NCBI RefSeq assembly: GCF_000699445.3
Contig: NC_067198.1
Span: 33,198,536 to 33,262,535, forward strand
Source of the DNA: Schistosoma haematobium
Taxonomy: Eukaryota; Platyhelminthes; Trematoda; Strigeidida; Schistosomatidae
Direction of reading: 5' to 3'
DNA: 64,000 nucleotides
This document shows, one piece after another, positions 58,601 to 64,000 of the stretch. Numbering within the stretch: position 1 is the first letter of the stretch; each line of letters starts with the position of its first letter. The notes beneath the pieces are model-generated. The model saw nothing but the letters and a program-made list of their open reading frames with translations. It did not search any database and was not told the DNA's origin. A program made the position numbers and the translations under genes.

Positions 58601-59320
58601 GCAGTGAGTAGGGCTTCTCTGGCAGTGGTTGTATTAACATGGCCATATGAGAGCATTTCGAGATGGAGAGCTGAATCTCCCCACTCTCGGCATTTAGGGA
58701 CACCTAAAAAAGACTAAAGGTCCATAAAAATGGATTCAGTTGGGCCATTTTCGAATTGTTTCGTCTATGGGTCAAAAATCTGTTGAGGTTGACTAATTCG
58801 GACCATAACTGTACAAAAGCACTGACACCCCCAGCTACCAAGATTATCCCACAAACAAATAATAAATCATTCACGTTCTAAATTATAAGAAAGTTTGTTT
58901 TCAGCGATTTATGCACAAAACGTCAACCGCAAACAAGAGAACTATTAAGAACCTTCAATGTGTCCGAGAGACTGTATAGACTTTTAAGCATCAAGAACTA
59001 GAATGACATCAATTAACTTCTCGTACTGCGTAAAATATGGGAAGAGGATATAAAATGACCAGTAGATGCCCAACTTCCAGAATCTGAGGAAAAGTTTATT
59101 AATTTCGGCTAAGCATATAGAAAACCTTACGTTTGTAAACAAATGCATGACTTGACATCAAAATTGTTACTGTATCATGTACATGTATGAATAGCTGCAT
59201 ACAATTAAAAATCAAATGAAGGAAAACGGATTGGGCATATTTCAAGAATATACACTCAGAAAGACAACTACATAAGGAGGCACTTACCAAGCCCTCACAT
59301 GTGCGCTTAACGTTGGCCAT
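30146..59320 (-). CDS. DHX37: DEAH-box RNA helicase DHX37/Dhr1 (Ecm16-type), 18 exons
   Basis: ATP-driven helicase of the nucleolus; the family releases U3 snoRNA from pre-40S ribosomes during 18S rRNA maturation. Exons on the minus strand: 59320-59288 (proposed), 57701-57513, 57480-57368, 57334-56915, 54560-54468, 44797-44701, 43716-43384, 42542-42262, 41057-40862, 38887-38723, 37545-37327, 35985-35856, 35761-35529, 34415-34172, 33764-33577, 33231-33117, 31534-30997, 30326-30146. Every phase agrees; 3768 nt, 1255 aa (animal DHX37 about 1160). Motifs in order: SNPLVLPGK (N-terminal family signature), GATGCGKT Walker A (231-238), [20 protein letters not shown] (328-331), [34 protein letters not shown] (667-674), then winged-helix, ratchet and OB-type C-terminal regions ([20 protein letters not shown]). 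Introns 2 and 3 are micro-introns; intron 5 is 9.7 kb and filled by a retroelement palindrome. The position of exon 1 is the weakest part. Confidence 0.95.
30604..30649. repeat. (TA)n microsatellite in DHX37 last intron
   Basis: An uninterrupted run of about 23 TA dinucleotides. Confidence 0.95.
30997..31534 (-). CDS. DHX37: DHX37 exon 17
   Basis: Encodes [15 protein letters not shown] (family: WIPALLP), then an acidic Asn/Ser/Thr-rich insert absent from vertebrate DHX37 (about 45 residues), and then [13 protein letters not shown] near the C-terminus. Donor GTAAGT at 30996-30991. Confidence 0.88.
32889..32953. repeat. 21-bp inverted repeat in DHX37 intron
   Basis: Bases 32889-32909 and 32933-32953 are complementary with two mismatches around a 23-nt loop. 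The right arm begins CTGATGAG, but the rest of a hammerhead is not in place. Confidence 0.5.
33117..33231 (-). CDS. DHX37: DHX37 exon 16
   Basis: Encodes [21 protein letters not shown] and a [13 protein letters not shown] tail, matching the DDPVFIHPSSVL..F.VY.E..ETTK block of DHX37. Too short and frame-restricted to stand out as an open frame, but both splice sites and phases fit. Confidence 0.9.
33577..33764 (-). CDS. DHX37: DHX37 exon 15
   Basis: Encodes [21 protein letters not shown] and [11 protein letters not shown], the family's region following the ratchet domain. Phase 1 in, phase 0 out; donor GTAAGT. Confidence 0.9.
34172..34415 (-). CDS. DHX37: DHX37 exon 14
   Basis: Encodes [20 protein letters not shown], a [17 protein letters not shown] segment and [11 protein letters not shown], matching LGDLMVLLGAV...A..EIRRLR.QL of the family. 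Donor GTAAGT. Confidence 0.92.
34960..35240 (+). mobile_element. Degenerate family B LINE fragment in DHX37 intron 13
   Basis: Contains a decayed TTGGGACATGTGCTACGTATGTCTAAACACC block, the [10 protein letters not shown] coding region of family B, followed by weak similarity. It is more diverged than the other family B copies. Confidence 0.5.
35529..35761 (-). CDS. DHX37: DHX37 exon 13
   Basis: Encodes [21 protein letters not shown] and [18 protein letters not shown], matching the winged-helix/ratchet region ([22 protein letters not shown]). The only phase-compatible donor close to the end of family similarity is a GC donor (AAAA then GCAAGC) at 35528, so the 3' edge is tentative. Confidence 0.8.
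35856..35985 (-). CDS. DHX37: DHX37 exon 12
   Basis: Encodes [20 protein letters not shown] then [15 protein letters not shown], the F..PTPP motif that follows helicase motif VI. Leaves phase 1, completed by exon 13. Confidence 0.92.
36560..36745 (+). repeat. Family D (Sm-alpha-like) element, hammerhead core deleted
   Basis: Has the GGATGCCGGCTCAGTGGTCT start, the B-box-like GGGTCCGAATCC and the family end (TCTAGCTTCAATTGACTCATGATCTCAACTA). At about 36667, CTGCTGA runs straight into ACGGCCGT, so most of the CTGATGA-stem II-GAAA core (about 20 nt) is gone. Stem I and stem III sequences remain. Confidence 0.8.
37327..37545 (-). CDS. DHX37: DHX37 exon 11 (motif VI)
   Basis: Encodes [19 protein letters not shown], then QRAGRAGR with the arginine finger residues, GHCYRLYSS and [11 protein letters not shown]. 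Phase 0 at both ends. Confidence 0.96.
37761..37807. repeat. (AAT)n microsatellite
   Basis: About 15 uninterrupted AAT units within a DHX37 intron. Confidence 0.95.
38723..38887 (-). CDS. DHX37: DHX37 exon 10 (motif V)
   Basis: Encodes [18 protein letters not shown] and [18 protein letters not shown] (motif V) to VVDTGK. Phase 0 at both ends, donor GTGAGC. Confidence 0.96.
39050..40240 (+). mobile_element. Family A (RTE-type) LINE, 5' half only, in DHX37 intron 9
   Basis: Starts with the family 5' end (GGGCTACTGCCGGTCCCAAG near 39070) and runs through the endonuclease: [12 protein letters not shown] near 39305, GISETHW near 39400, [16 protein letters not shown] near 39930. It continues to DLLNGEGTT near 40180 and stops near 40235 before the RT. 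There is an in-frame stop at 39551 and a frameshift near 39707-39830. It is antisense to DHX37. Compared with 63020-63990 it is over 90 percent identical by eye. Confidence 0.88.
40862..41057 (-). CDS. DHX37: DHX37 exon 9 (acidic linker in RecA2)
   Basis: Encodes [11 protein letters not shown] and a Glu/Asp-rich stretch to [10 protein letters not shown]. This acidic, low-conservation insert lies between motifs IV and V, where DHX37 proteins have a similar charged insert. Phases 2 in, 0 out. Confidence 0.9.
41230..41405 (-). repeat. Family D (Sm-alpha-like) element, hammerhead decayed
   Basis: On the minus strand it begins CACCATCGGACACTAGCTC, with GGTCTAGAGGTTAACCG and the B-box-like GGGTTCGATTTC. 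GCGAAACGGCCGTCC (GAAA plus stem III) is kept near 41270, but CTGATGA and stem II have mutated beyond pairing. Confidence 0.75.
42262..42542 (-). CDS. DHX37: DHX37 exon 8 (motif IV)
   Basis: Encodes [20 protein letters not shown] then a Lys/Asn/Ser-rich linker to FNSGIDLN. Donor GTGAGT, leaving phase 2. Confidence 0.95.
43167..43226. repeat. (TA)n microsatellite
   Basis: About 30 uninterrupted TA dinucleotides in DHX37 intron 7. Confidence 0.95.
43384..43716 (-). CDS. DHX37: DHX37 exon 7 (motifs II and III)
   Basis: Encodes [20 protein letters not shown] with the DEAH box, [13 protein letters not shown] (SAT motif) and [19 protein letters not shown]. Phase 0 at both ends. Confidence 0.97.
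44701..44797 (-). CDS. DHX37: DHX37 exon 6 (motif Ib/Ic region)
   Basis: Encodes [20 protein letters not shown] then [12 protein letters not shown], matching the SYQIRYEGNVTEET..KFMTDGVLLKEI segment of the family. Both sites are canonical, and this is the last exon before the retroelement-filled intron 5. Confidence 0.95.
45110..46258 (-). pseudogene. Gypsy pol fragment (RT palm and RNase H), left arm
   Basis: 46258-45884 encodes [15 protein letters not shown] and the YIDDLLVAS catalytic block of RT. A stop lies near 45883, and the RNase H part (45877-45110) follows, with [31 protein letters not shown] and [10 protein letters not shown]. RNase H acidic residues D, E, D are visible. The frame is better preserved here than in the right arm, which carries extra single-base indels. 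It lacks RT N-terminus and integrase in cis. Confidence 0.88.
46378..46852 (+). mobile_element. LTR inside left arm
   Basis: Starts ACTCACGAGCAATTGAG, contains a (TA)n tract at 46603-46654, and ends GCACAGCCTCTACA. It precedes a gag leader. Its outer end abuts RT sequence in the opposite direction. The start of the same LTR recurs at 52556-52625. Confidence 0.75.
46603..46654. repeat. (TA)n microsatellite inside LTR, left arm
   Basis: About 26 TA units; the mirrored tract at 49575-49632 has a few more. Confidence 0.95.
47194..47716 (+). pseudogene. Gypsy gag N-terminal fragment, left arm
   Basis: Starts [12 protein letters not shown], with [19 protein letters not shown] and [16 protein letters not shown], typical of the gag of gypsy elements. 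It has a single-base loss near 47352 and a 9-10 bp insertion near 47437 relative to the right arm, and ends at ADRIYE where LTR-end sequence is joined. Confidence 0.85.
48007..48228 (+). mobile_element. Palindrome spacer (pol sequence upstream of RT)
   Basis: 222 bp not repeated in the left arm. On the plus strand it reads into [16 protein letters not shown] and is continuous with the RT start at 48215, so it belongs with the right-hand copy. Confidence 0.8.
48215..48482 (+). pseudogene. RT N-terminal fragment, right arm
   Basis: Encodes [20 protein letters not shown], then [18 protein letters not shown] and CGDYRALN, the fingers region of gypsy RT. A stop follows CGDYRALNK. The continuation of RT lies 1.4 kb away at 49857, beyond the inverted LTR-gag block. 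Confidence 0.88.
48518..49032 (-). pseudogene. Gypsy gag N-terminal fragment, right arm
   Basis: An open frame of 175 codons from [12 protein letters not shown] to ADRIYEGD, the less damaged of the two gag copies. No nucleic-acid-binding zinc knuckle is present because the 3' part of gag is missing. Confidence 0.85.
49377..49857 (-). mobile_element. LTR inside right arm
   Basis: Mirror of 46378-46852 with a (TA)n tract at 49575-49632. Its outer end joins RT sequence at about 49857. Confidence 0.75.
49858..51124 (+). pseudogene. Gypsy pol fragment (RT palm and RNase H), right arm
   Basis: [20 protein letters not shown] starts at the junction, followed by [15 protein letters not shown] (49977) and [10 protein letters not shown] stop lies at 50349, with single-base frame changes near 50445 and 50585 compared with the left arm, then [15 protein letters not shown] and [10 protein letters not shown] (RNase H). 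Confidence 0.88.
51147..52150 (+). pseudogene. Gypsy integrase, nearly complete, right copy only
   Basis: Encodes the zinc-binding CMKCQKVK part, LIDIVGPL and [10 protein letters not shown] (two catalytic Asp) and [13 protein letters not shown] (catalytic Glu), then [10 protein letters not shown] and YDGPF in the C-terminal domain. In-frame stops at 51414 (TAG) and 51939 (TAA). It has no counterpart in the left half beyond the first few codons. Confidence 0.9.
52151..52555 (+). mobile_element. 3' internal untranslated region with polypurine tract
   Basis: Non-coding AT-rich sequence ending in GCAGGGGGGAGC at about 52541-52552, a polypurine tract as found directly before a 3' LTR. Confidence 0.7.
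52556..52625 (+). mobile_element. Truncated 3' LTR (first 70 bp)
   Basis: Matches the start of the LTR at 46378 (ACTCACGNGCAATTGAGTTT through TTATTTAGC) and then breaks off at 52625 into unrelated coding-like sequence. About 85 percent of the LTR is missing. Confidence 0.8.
52626..53097 (-). pseudogene. Coding-like fragment of unknown origin with NPxY motif
   Basis: On the minus strand one frame reads [20 protein letters not shown] then KKTMNFCS and stops at about 52884. A second frame reads on from [19 protein letters not shown] through [17 protein letters not shown] and [13 protein letters not shown] to DEDADVNG, ending at the LTR remnant. The composition is protein-like, acidic and Ser/Thr-rich. 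FNNPVY resembles the endocytosis motif in tails of LDL-receptor-family proteins, so a receptor-tail pseudogene is possible. The opposite strand also has an 89-codon open frame (52829-53098). I cannot name the parent gene. It lies in DHX37 intron 5 and does not fit the helicase. Confidence 0.4.
53098..53575 (+). mobile_element. Family C element, longest copy
   Basis: About 478 bp from GGCCCCCAAATG through a GGAGAGTCCGCTCTCC hairpin, the GTGCACATGGGCTCCAG and CACCCGGGCAGTATCACAGC landmarks, to an AAATAAATAAATAAA tail. The same order on the minus strand at 58205-58700 defines the unit. It has no coding capacity that I can recognise. A short tandem A-rich tail is usual for non-LTR retroposons, so it is probably a SINE or the 3' end of a LINE. 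Confidence 0.75.
53576..54467. other. DHX37 intron 5 sequence; nothing recognised
   Basis: AT-rich sequence between the family C element and DHX37 exon 5, with no coding or repeat signature seen. Confidence 0.5.
54468..54560 (-). CDS. DHX37: DHX37 exon 5 (motif Ia)
   Basis: Encodes [20 protein letters not shown] then [11 protein letters not shown]. Acceptor TTTTTAG, donor GTATGT. Phase 2 at both ends. Confidence 0.95.
55265..55910 (+). mobile_element. Family B LINE, 3' end
   Basis: A largely open frame carries [40 protein letters not shown] and [17 protein letters not shown], the C-terminal domain of a LINE polyprotein. The copy ends in GTAACTGACTGACTGACACC, a (CTGA)n tail. It is 5'-truncated, as expected of target-primed insertion, and antisense in DHX37 intron 4. 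Confidence 0.85.
56160..56470 (-). mobile_element. Family B LINE fragments, antisense
   Basis: Two pieces match the copy at 55400-55680 on the minus strand. One is 56160-56260, with the GACTTTGGGTGACATGGCACAG and CTACTTGGTTAAGGTCCGCG landmarks. The other is 56335-56470, with TTGGTTAGGACATGTGTTACG. Together with 55265-55910 they form a converging pair of family B copies. Confidence 0.7.
56915..57334 (-). CDS. DHX37: DHX37 exon 4 (Walker A)
   Basis: Encodes a Ser/Asp/Glu-rich linker, then [43 protein letters not shown] (motif I) and [12 protein letters not shown]. Donor GTATGT at 56914. Confidence 0.95.
57335..57367 (-). other. Micro-intron, 33 nt, in DHX37
   Basis: Starts GTAGAT and ends CTTCAG. 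Without it, the upstream exon meets a TAG stop at once; with it, ...EKKLTN joins [11 protein letters not shown] in frame. Confidence 0.85.
57368..57480 (-). CDS. DHX37: DHX37 exon 3
   Basis: Encodes [20 protein letters not shown] then [17 protein letters not shown], part of the poorly conserved charged N-terminal region. Bounded by micro-introns on both sides. Confidence 0.82.
57481..57512 (-). other. Micro-intron, 32 nt, in DHX37
   Basis: Starts GTAACA and ends TGTTTAG. Removal keeps the Lys/Arg-rich helix in frame (EKKLS joined to RSELWREL); read-through gives a stop about 20 codons later. Confidence 0.85.
57513..57701 (-). CDS. DHX37: DHX37 exon 2 (N-terminal signature)
   Basis: Acceptor GATTTCAG then [20 protein letters not shown], the family's SNxLVLPGK signature, followed by a basic coiled-coil-like segment ([20 protein letters not shown]). 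Phase 0 at both ends. Confidence 0.92.
57900..58003 (-). mobile_element. Family C element, short 3' fragment
   Basis: Minus-strand match to the end of family C (GGGGTATGGGC..., GGCAGTATTTCAGCCCTCACACAAATC, GGTGCCTTCTTGTACCAA). It lies in DHX37 intron 1. Confidence 0.7.
58205..58700 (-). mobile_element. Family C element, near full length
   Basis: Reverse-complement match to 53098-53575 over its full length, including the CTCTCCATCTCGAAATGCTC start and the GGGCAGTATCCCAGCCCTC landmark. It sits in DHX37 intron 1 in the same direction as the gene. Confidence 0.78.
59288..59320 (-). CDS. DHX37: Proposed DHX37 exon 1 (11 codons)
   Basis: ATG GCC followed by NVKRTCEGL and a perfect GTAAGT donor at 59287. 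The phase (0) matches exon 2. No other initiator compatible with exon 2 was found between 57702 and 64000, but with so little sequence the assignment rests on the donor, the phase and the basic composition usual at the DHX37 N-terminus. The true first exon could lie beyond the window. Confidence 0.45.
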
Positions 59321-59789
59321 CAAATAAGGCGCTTCACTAACCTTCTATTGCTAAATTTCTAGGGAAAGTTGGATTAACCTTATACTTCGATGTGTCTTTA
59401 TTTCATGACTCTCTTTCCTAACACTCCATTAATTGATCATTTCCTGACACAAATGTAGTGTCACTCTACAGAAAGACAAATTTTCAGATTTATCTTCAAT
59501 TTCCTTCATCCCTGACTTGTGATTCGACTTGGTTGGTGTCCTTCCATTCTAAGTAGGTTACGGATACAAGGGTTGTCAAATCCTGAATATCTGTGGAATC
59601 TTCAGTGGTGAGTCCGACGAGAAAAGTGTAAATCTGTAATTTGTTGTAATATTGCGCGTAGATTTTTTTACATAGCGTTTACATTCAGAGGCTCTTTCCA
59701 CCTGTTTGCGTATTTGATCTACGTAATGTTTGAACAAACAGCTAGTATTTTAAAGTTCAAGACTCTTACACCTAACACCCTTTAACTCG

Positions 59790-60825
59790 TCATTCTTACT
59801 TACTTACGCCTGTTACTCCTCGTGAAGTAACATAGGCTGAGGTCTACTGATGCAGAGACTCCCGCTACACTGGCTGTCTTTATCCTCATTTACTCATGTG
59901 TATGCGATAAGAGGGCCAGGTCATCTGCGAATTCCAAATCGTCTAATTGATTCTGAGCTGTCCATTGTATTCCGTGTTTTCCCTCAGATGTCGAGGTCTT
60001 CATAATCCAGTCGACCACCAGAAGAAAGACGAAGGGAGAGAGTAAACAGCCTTGTCTGACTCCGGTCCTTACTTGGAATGCATCTGTCAGCTGTCCTCCA
60101 TGCACTACTTTGCACTGTAGTCCGTCGTATGAGTTCCGGATAATATTGACAATCTTCTCAGGAACTCCGTAGTGTCGAAGAAGTTTCCATAATGTCCTCC
60201 TATCTACACTGTCTAATGTCTTTTCATAATCGATGAAGTTGATGTATAGTGATGAGTTCCACTCAACTGATTGTTCGACGATGATCCGTAGTGTTGCAAT
60301 CTGGTCTGTGCACGACCGATCCTTACGGAATCCAGCTTGTTGATCTCGAAGTTGGGCGTCTACTGCATCTTTCATCCGGTTCAGCAACACTCTGTTAAAG
60401 ACTTTTCCTGGTGCTGACAGTAGTGTGATTCCTCCGTAGTTTTCACATTTGCTCAGGTCTCCTTTCTTTGGAATCTTGACGAGATGTCCTTCTTTCCAGT
60501 CCATCGGTACTTGTTCCTCCTCCCAAATCTTTTTGAATAGAAGATAAAGAATGCTTGTGGTTGCTTCGATGTCTGATTTCAGTGCTTCAGTTGGTATGTT
60601 GTCGGGTCCTGCTGCTTTCCCGCTCTTGATTTGTCTGACGGCCATTCTAATTTCTTCCGTCGTTTGTGTTTCTTCCTGAACTGCATCTGCGTTGTTTTAC
60701 TTGACACTTGTTCTTGGCGGTAGCCATGTTGATTTGTTCCTCCTGTTGTGTGTGATCTATCCAGCCAGGATAGAATAACGTTCATTTGTTGTGACTGGTA
60801 ATTTTTCCTCATCTTCTATCAACTT
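59790..60825 (-). mobile_element. Family A (RTE-type) LINE with intact RT core, antisense
   Basis: The minus-strand open frame 60645-59890 covers most of RT. It has SGKAAGPDNIPTEALKSD, DQQAGFRKDRSC, FIDYEKTLDSVDR (motif A), GVRQGCLLSPF (motif B) and FADDLALLSH (motif C with the catalytic Asp pair). After motif C the element jumps directly to its 3' end (ACGAGGAGTAACAGGCGTAAG, with a TAAG-repeat tail at about 59795). The C-terminal domain is deleted, as is the endonuclease upstream. Confidence 0.9.
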
Positions 60826-61085
60826 CTTTATTTATTGTAATTTAGATTTAATTGATTGAACAATCATTGGTTTAATAGCCGGGTGATAATATTTGTTTAG
60901 GTAATGATTTACATTAAATTTATTATGAATTATAGAACCGCTATTTACCCGATTACTTGTTCTGATTTCGACGGGAAAGGGCGCGTGTCTAAAGTCACGG
61001 AAGGCTATTCTTCAACATCCAAACCGTAGTTTGGATCCTACAACGAGACCCAACTGATGAACAGAGGTCAGACTTGCTCTTCGGA
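60826..61085. other. Intergenic; nothing recognised
   Basis: Short AT-rich stretch between two family A fragments without coding signs. Confidence 0.4.
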
Positions 61086-61145
61086 AATTTTTTTACGCCT
61101 GTTACTCCTCGTGAAGGAGCATAGGCCGCTCACCAGCATTCTTCG
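61086..61145 (-). mobile_element. Family A 3'-end fragment
   Basis: About 60 bp matching the extreme 3' end of family A (compare 18960-19010): GCTGGTGAGCGGCCTATGCTC and ACGAGGAGTAACAGGCGTAA on the minus strand. A severely 5'-truncated insertion. Confidence 0.7.
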
Positions 61146-61428
61146 GAAATACCGAATTCCAATACGGCTTAGCAACAGAAATGTTACTGTTTATGTAGGT
61201 GGTCACTGATCAGCGAACTTTCGGCGAGTTTCTCTTTAGATAACACTCCTTATATAACCTCCCCCAACATTTGAACGGGGGTTCTTGTCTTGTTCCAAAA
61301 TAACCACTTTGACTAACTAGCTGAACCTATCGATAAAATTGTGGAGATCATCAGAACCTCCAGTACTGAGGCAATTTTTTTTTTGTCTAAGAAATACCTT
61401 AAATAAAGCGAAATTACACTATCTTTAT

Positions 61429-61878
61429 GATACTCTTATTCGTTTTCTCAACATTAATCATGATCTCAGACGCTCTAAAACTCTTCAGAAAATCCTATGA
61501 AGTAAAATATTTGTCTATTTGCCACGCAAAACAAATGACTCTGATCGGTGTTGGTACCACAAAAAGTATAGCAAATCTGTTAGACATTGCAAAACACCTT
61601 GCAGTTAACCGACCTCAAACCCTCCGTCATGACAAACTGAATCAAGGAACAGCATTTTTGGCACGAACCCCTAGCCATGAATTGTGTAGTAAGGTATTTT
61701 CAACGCCCTGTGGAAAACTGAGAATTCAATTTGTTCACCAACCATAAGCCTCCTACCTCTTCTCTTGGCTCGTCTTCTTTCACAGTTGAAGAAATTAATG
61801 TTTCAAAACTTGCTCAGCTTCAAAAAGTGGACAGTGATCTTCGGCATGAGCTGCGTTTGACAATCCTTAAACCATGAA
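61429..61878 (+). pseudogene. Unassigned coding-like exon or retrocopy, one frameshift
   Basis: After an acceptor-like ATGATCTCAG at 61468, the frame reads ALKLFRKSYEVKYLSICHAK then QMTLIGVGTTKSIANLLDIA and FLARTPSHELCSKVF, and stops at 61745. The +1 frame continues sensibly as HKPPTSSLGSSSFTVEEINV then LQKVDSDLRHELRLTILKP and stops at 61876. The hydrophobic strand plus G-G-T-T-K-S-I pattern vaguely recalls an Alba-type fold (RNase P/MRP small subunits), but I am not confident. The frame break could be a missed micro-intron, a sequencing error or pseudogene decay. Confidence 0.35.
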
Positions 61879-62094
61879 TCATGCAGACAGAAAAAAATAA
61901 CAAAGCTTTATAGTTTGTCTTATTTACAGGTAGGGATGTATTTAAATGATTCATTTGACAGTCAGAGCCTCGACAAGGATATCATTTACCAAAATGAATA
62001 TAAAATGAATTATATTTAACATATCTATATTTAATCCTATTAAATCTCAAGTCATTGTGTGTGAAAATATAAATTTATGAGGGTTCGAAACTTT

Positions 62095-62170
62095 TCTAAC
62101 TCCGCCTGTAGCTCTTCTAGAGTTACTGCCGGTCCCAAGCCCTGGTAAAGGAGGAGGGTTGGGCATATGC
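62095..62170 (+). mobile_element. Family A 5'-end fragment
   Basis: Matches only the first about 75 bp of family A (CTCCGCCTGTAGCTCTT..., ACTGCCGGTCCCAAGCCCTG, AAAGGAGGAGGGTTGG). Confidence 0.75.
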
Positions 62171-62934
62171 AATCCTACTGAAACAATTTAGGTCATTCTA
62201 ATACTCAGTTTTGATGTATTCAGATGCTGTACAGCTTCCTCCATGACGATTTCTTGTATTCTTTTGTTTGTTTCGTTACAGGATGGGCGGAATATGTTCT
62301 TCACCTATCGTTTGATGAGGACAGTAGATCTTTTTGCGTGTGCATATACCTTTGATATTGCCTGTCTGTGAGGACCCAATTTTCTCTTGTTTGCACCTAT
62401 CACCTTAGGTGTTAGCAGGTGATTGGATAGGATATCATAGTCATTTGATAGTTGATATGACATAAGGAACCCGAACCAATATTAGTTTAATTTCTGTGTT
62501 ATAAACATTTTGTGAGGGACTTGGAAATTAGTGGTCTTAGACGAAATGAAAGAATAAGCGGTGGTAATGTTTACACAATATCGTGAAAGACACAAATAAG
62601 ACTATTCCAAACGATTCTTGTGAGATGATTTGACGACCGTTATCCATATGGACTGAAGATATTAAGATGTTTTAGCAGTGCATGGATGAGTTATGTTGTA
62701 GAATTATGATCTACTATGATATTAGTACTGCTCTAATAATAGACCTAATCCCAGAATTGTAGAGTTTTCATGATATAACTGCCTAATTTATAAGATCTTA
62801 CGTGAAAGTCGTATCATTGTCTACAACAACTCATAGCGTCGTAACAATCACCAATGGATGATGGAAAACAAACTTAAGCTAGAGACTGAACAATATATTT
62901 AATATGAGTGAAAGATATAAGGTAAACAGTTCTC
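62171..62934. other. Intergenic; nothing recognised
   Basis: AT-rich stretch between two family A 5' ends without coding or repeat signals. Confidence 0.4.
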
Positions 62935-64000
62935 CAGGACCCTTTTTGGGGCTACCGCCGGTCCCAAGTCTGGATAACGGGGCGCGTTTGGACATCTAGT
63001 TAGCGTCCCCATCGCGTAGAAAACTAACTCGCTGAAAAAATGCTAACCAGAAAAAATTATTCGAACCTTTTAAACTCTTCCCTGGGAGTCAGAAGGTCTT
63101 CATTTAGAAGAACTATGACGCCTCATGGTGAAAGCCGAGTTCCTTCGAAAGTTACGGGGCTGAGGCCCCTTCTGAAAACCAGAGAAACCATTTATTTAGG
63201 TACATGGAATGCTCGTACAATGTGGGAGACCGGGAGAGCCTTCCGAATTGCTGCAGAAATGAGGAGATACAACATAGAGGTGCTTGGGATCAGTGAAACA
63301 CATTGGACACACGTTGTACAACAAAGACTAACTTCAGGAGAGCTTCTGTTATACTCCGGCCATGAAGAAGAAGATGCCCCACATACACAAGGAATTGCAT
63401 TGATGCTATCAAAACAAGCACAAAAAGCATTTATAGGATGGGAATCTCATGGACCTAGGATCATCAAAGCGTCCTTCAAAACAAAGAAAGAGGGCATTTC
63501 AATGAACATCATCCAATGCTATGCGCCTACCAACGACCACAATGAAGACGCTAAAGATCGATTCCACGATAGGCTGCAGTCAATCGTTGAAAAGTGACCA
63601 ACAAAGGACTTTACCATTCTGATGGGAGACCTAAGTGCCAAGGTTGGAATGGACAACACCGGATATGAAGATACCATGGGACGACATGGACTTGGAGAAA
63701 GGAACGAAAATGGTGAGAGATTTGCAAACCTATGTGCCTTCAATAAACTGGTCAATGGCGATACTATATTCTCACATGAACACATATACAAAGTCAACTG
63801 TATTTCAGCGGAACACACTACACAGAACCGATTCGACCATATCTGCATCAACAAAACGTTCAGGATGACGATGAAGGGTGTGGGAATCAAGAGAGGAGCT
63901 GATATAGCATCAGATCATCACTTGCTGGTCGCCAAGATGAAATCGAAACTAAAAAATACACTGGACAACAAGGCGGACAGCATCACAAAAGTTTAATACG
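62935..64000 (+). mobile_element. Family A (RTE-type) LINE, 5' half, running off the window
   Basis: Starts with the family 5' end near 62948 and keeps a long open frame 63040-63597: [51 protein letters not shown] stop at 63595 is followed by another open block, 63622-63996, with [18 protein letters not shown] and [16 protein letters not shown]. These are the catalytic blocks of the apurinic-type endonuclease. It is the best-preserved endonuclease in the window and nearly identical to 39150-40060. Confidence 0.88.

Noticed and set aside
60579..60812. Separate gene at 60579-60812 (minus)
   Set aside because: It is a shifted frame over the N-terminal RT region of the family A LINE.
1..64000. 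CRISPR arrays, bacterial operons, phage or plasmid modules
   Set aside because: No regularly spaced short repeats or prokaryotic gene organisation; spliced genes and eukaryotic retroelements exclude a prokaryotic source.

Overview
This is an AT-rich eukaryotic nuclear window that looks like a schistosome or closely related trematode. The evidence is three intron-rich conserved genes with introns ranging from 31 nt to almost 10 kb, many degenerate RTE-type retrotransposons, tRNA-like elements of the Sm-alpha kind carrying hammerhead-ribozyme sequence, gypsy-type LTR elements, and long (TA)n tracts. The species assignment is inferred from these features; I could not run a database search.

Layout. 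1-3112: a tandem gypsy-type LTR structure (end of an internal region, LTR, gutted internal region, LTR). 3258-4822: a broken RTE-type LINE on the minus strand. 4960-7560: a cluster of degenerate dispersed repeats. 8160-8402: a G/C-run fold-back. 10408-19595 (+): a five-exon nicotinamide/nicotinate mononucleotide adenylyltransferase (NMNAT). 21829-25564 (-): a five-exon RBM8A/Y14 exon-junction-complex gene with three micro-introns (31, 41 and 36 nt). 30146-59320 (-): an 18-exon DHX37/Dhr1-type DEAH-box RNA helicase filling almost half the window. Its intron 5 holds a 6.1 kb near-perfect palindrome built from a rearranged gypsy element. 59790-64000: more RTE fragments and one unassigned coding-like exon.

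The three genes are housekeeping genes with no shared pathway: NAD synthesis, mRNA surveillance/splicing memory, and small-subunit rRNA processing. NMNAT and RBM8A converge tail to tail; RBM8A and DHX37 share the minus strand. All exon boundaries were read by hand and the reading frames close: 1155 nt (384 aa) for NMNAT, 534 nt (177 aa) for RBM8A, and 3768 nt (1255 aa) for DHX37 if the small proposed first exon is right.

Most of the remaining sequence is transposon-derived. Four recurring families were recognised and are called A (RTE/SR2-like LINE), B (a second LINE with a (CTGA)n tail), C (about 480 bp, non-coding, (AAAT)n tail) and D (tRNA-like, hammerhead-bearing). A fifth, older set of repeats is called E. 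The strongest oddities are the palindromic retroelement with a self-integration-like junction, the micro-introns, the stepwise decay of the hammerhead in family D, and a coding-like fragment with an NPxY motif stranded in a DHX37 intron.
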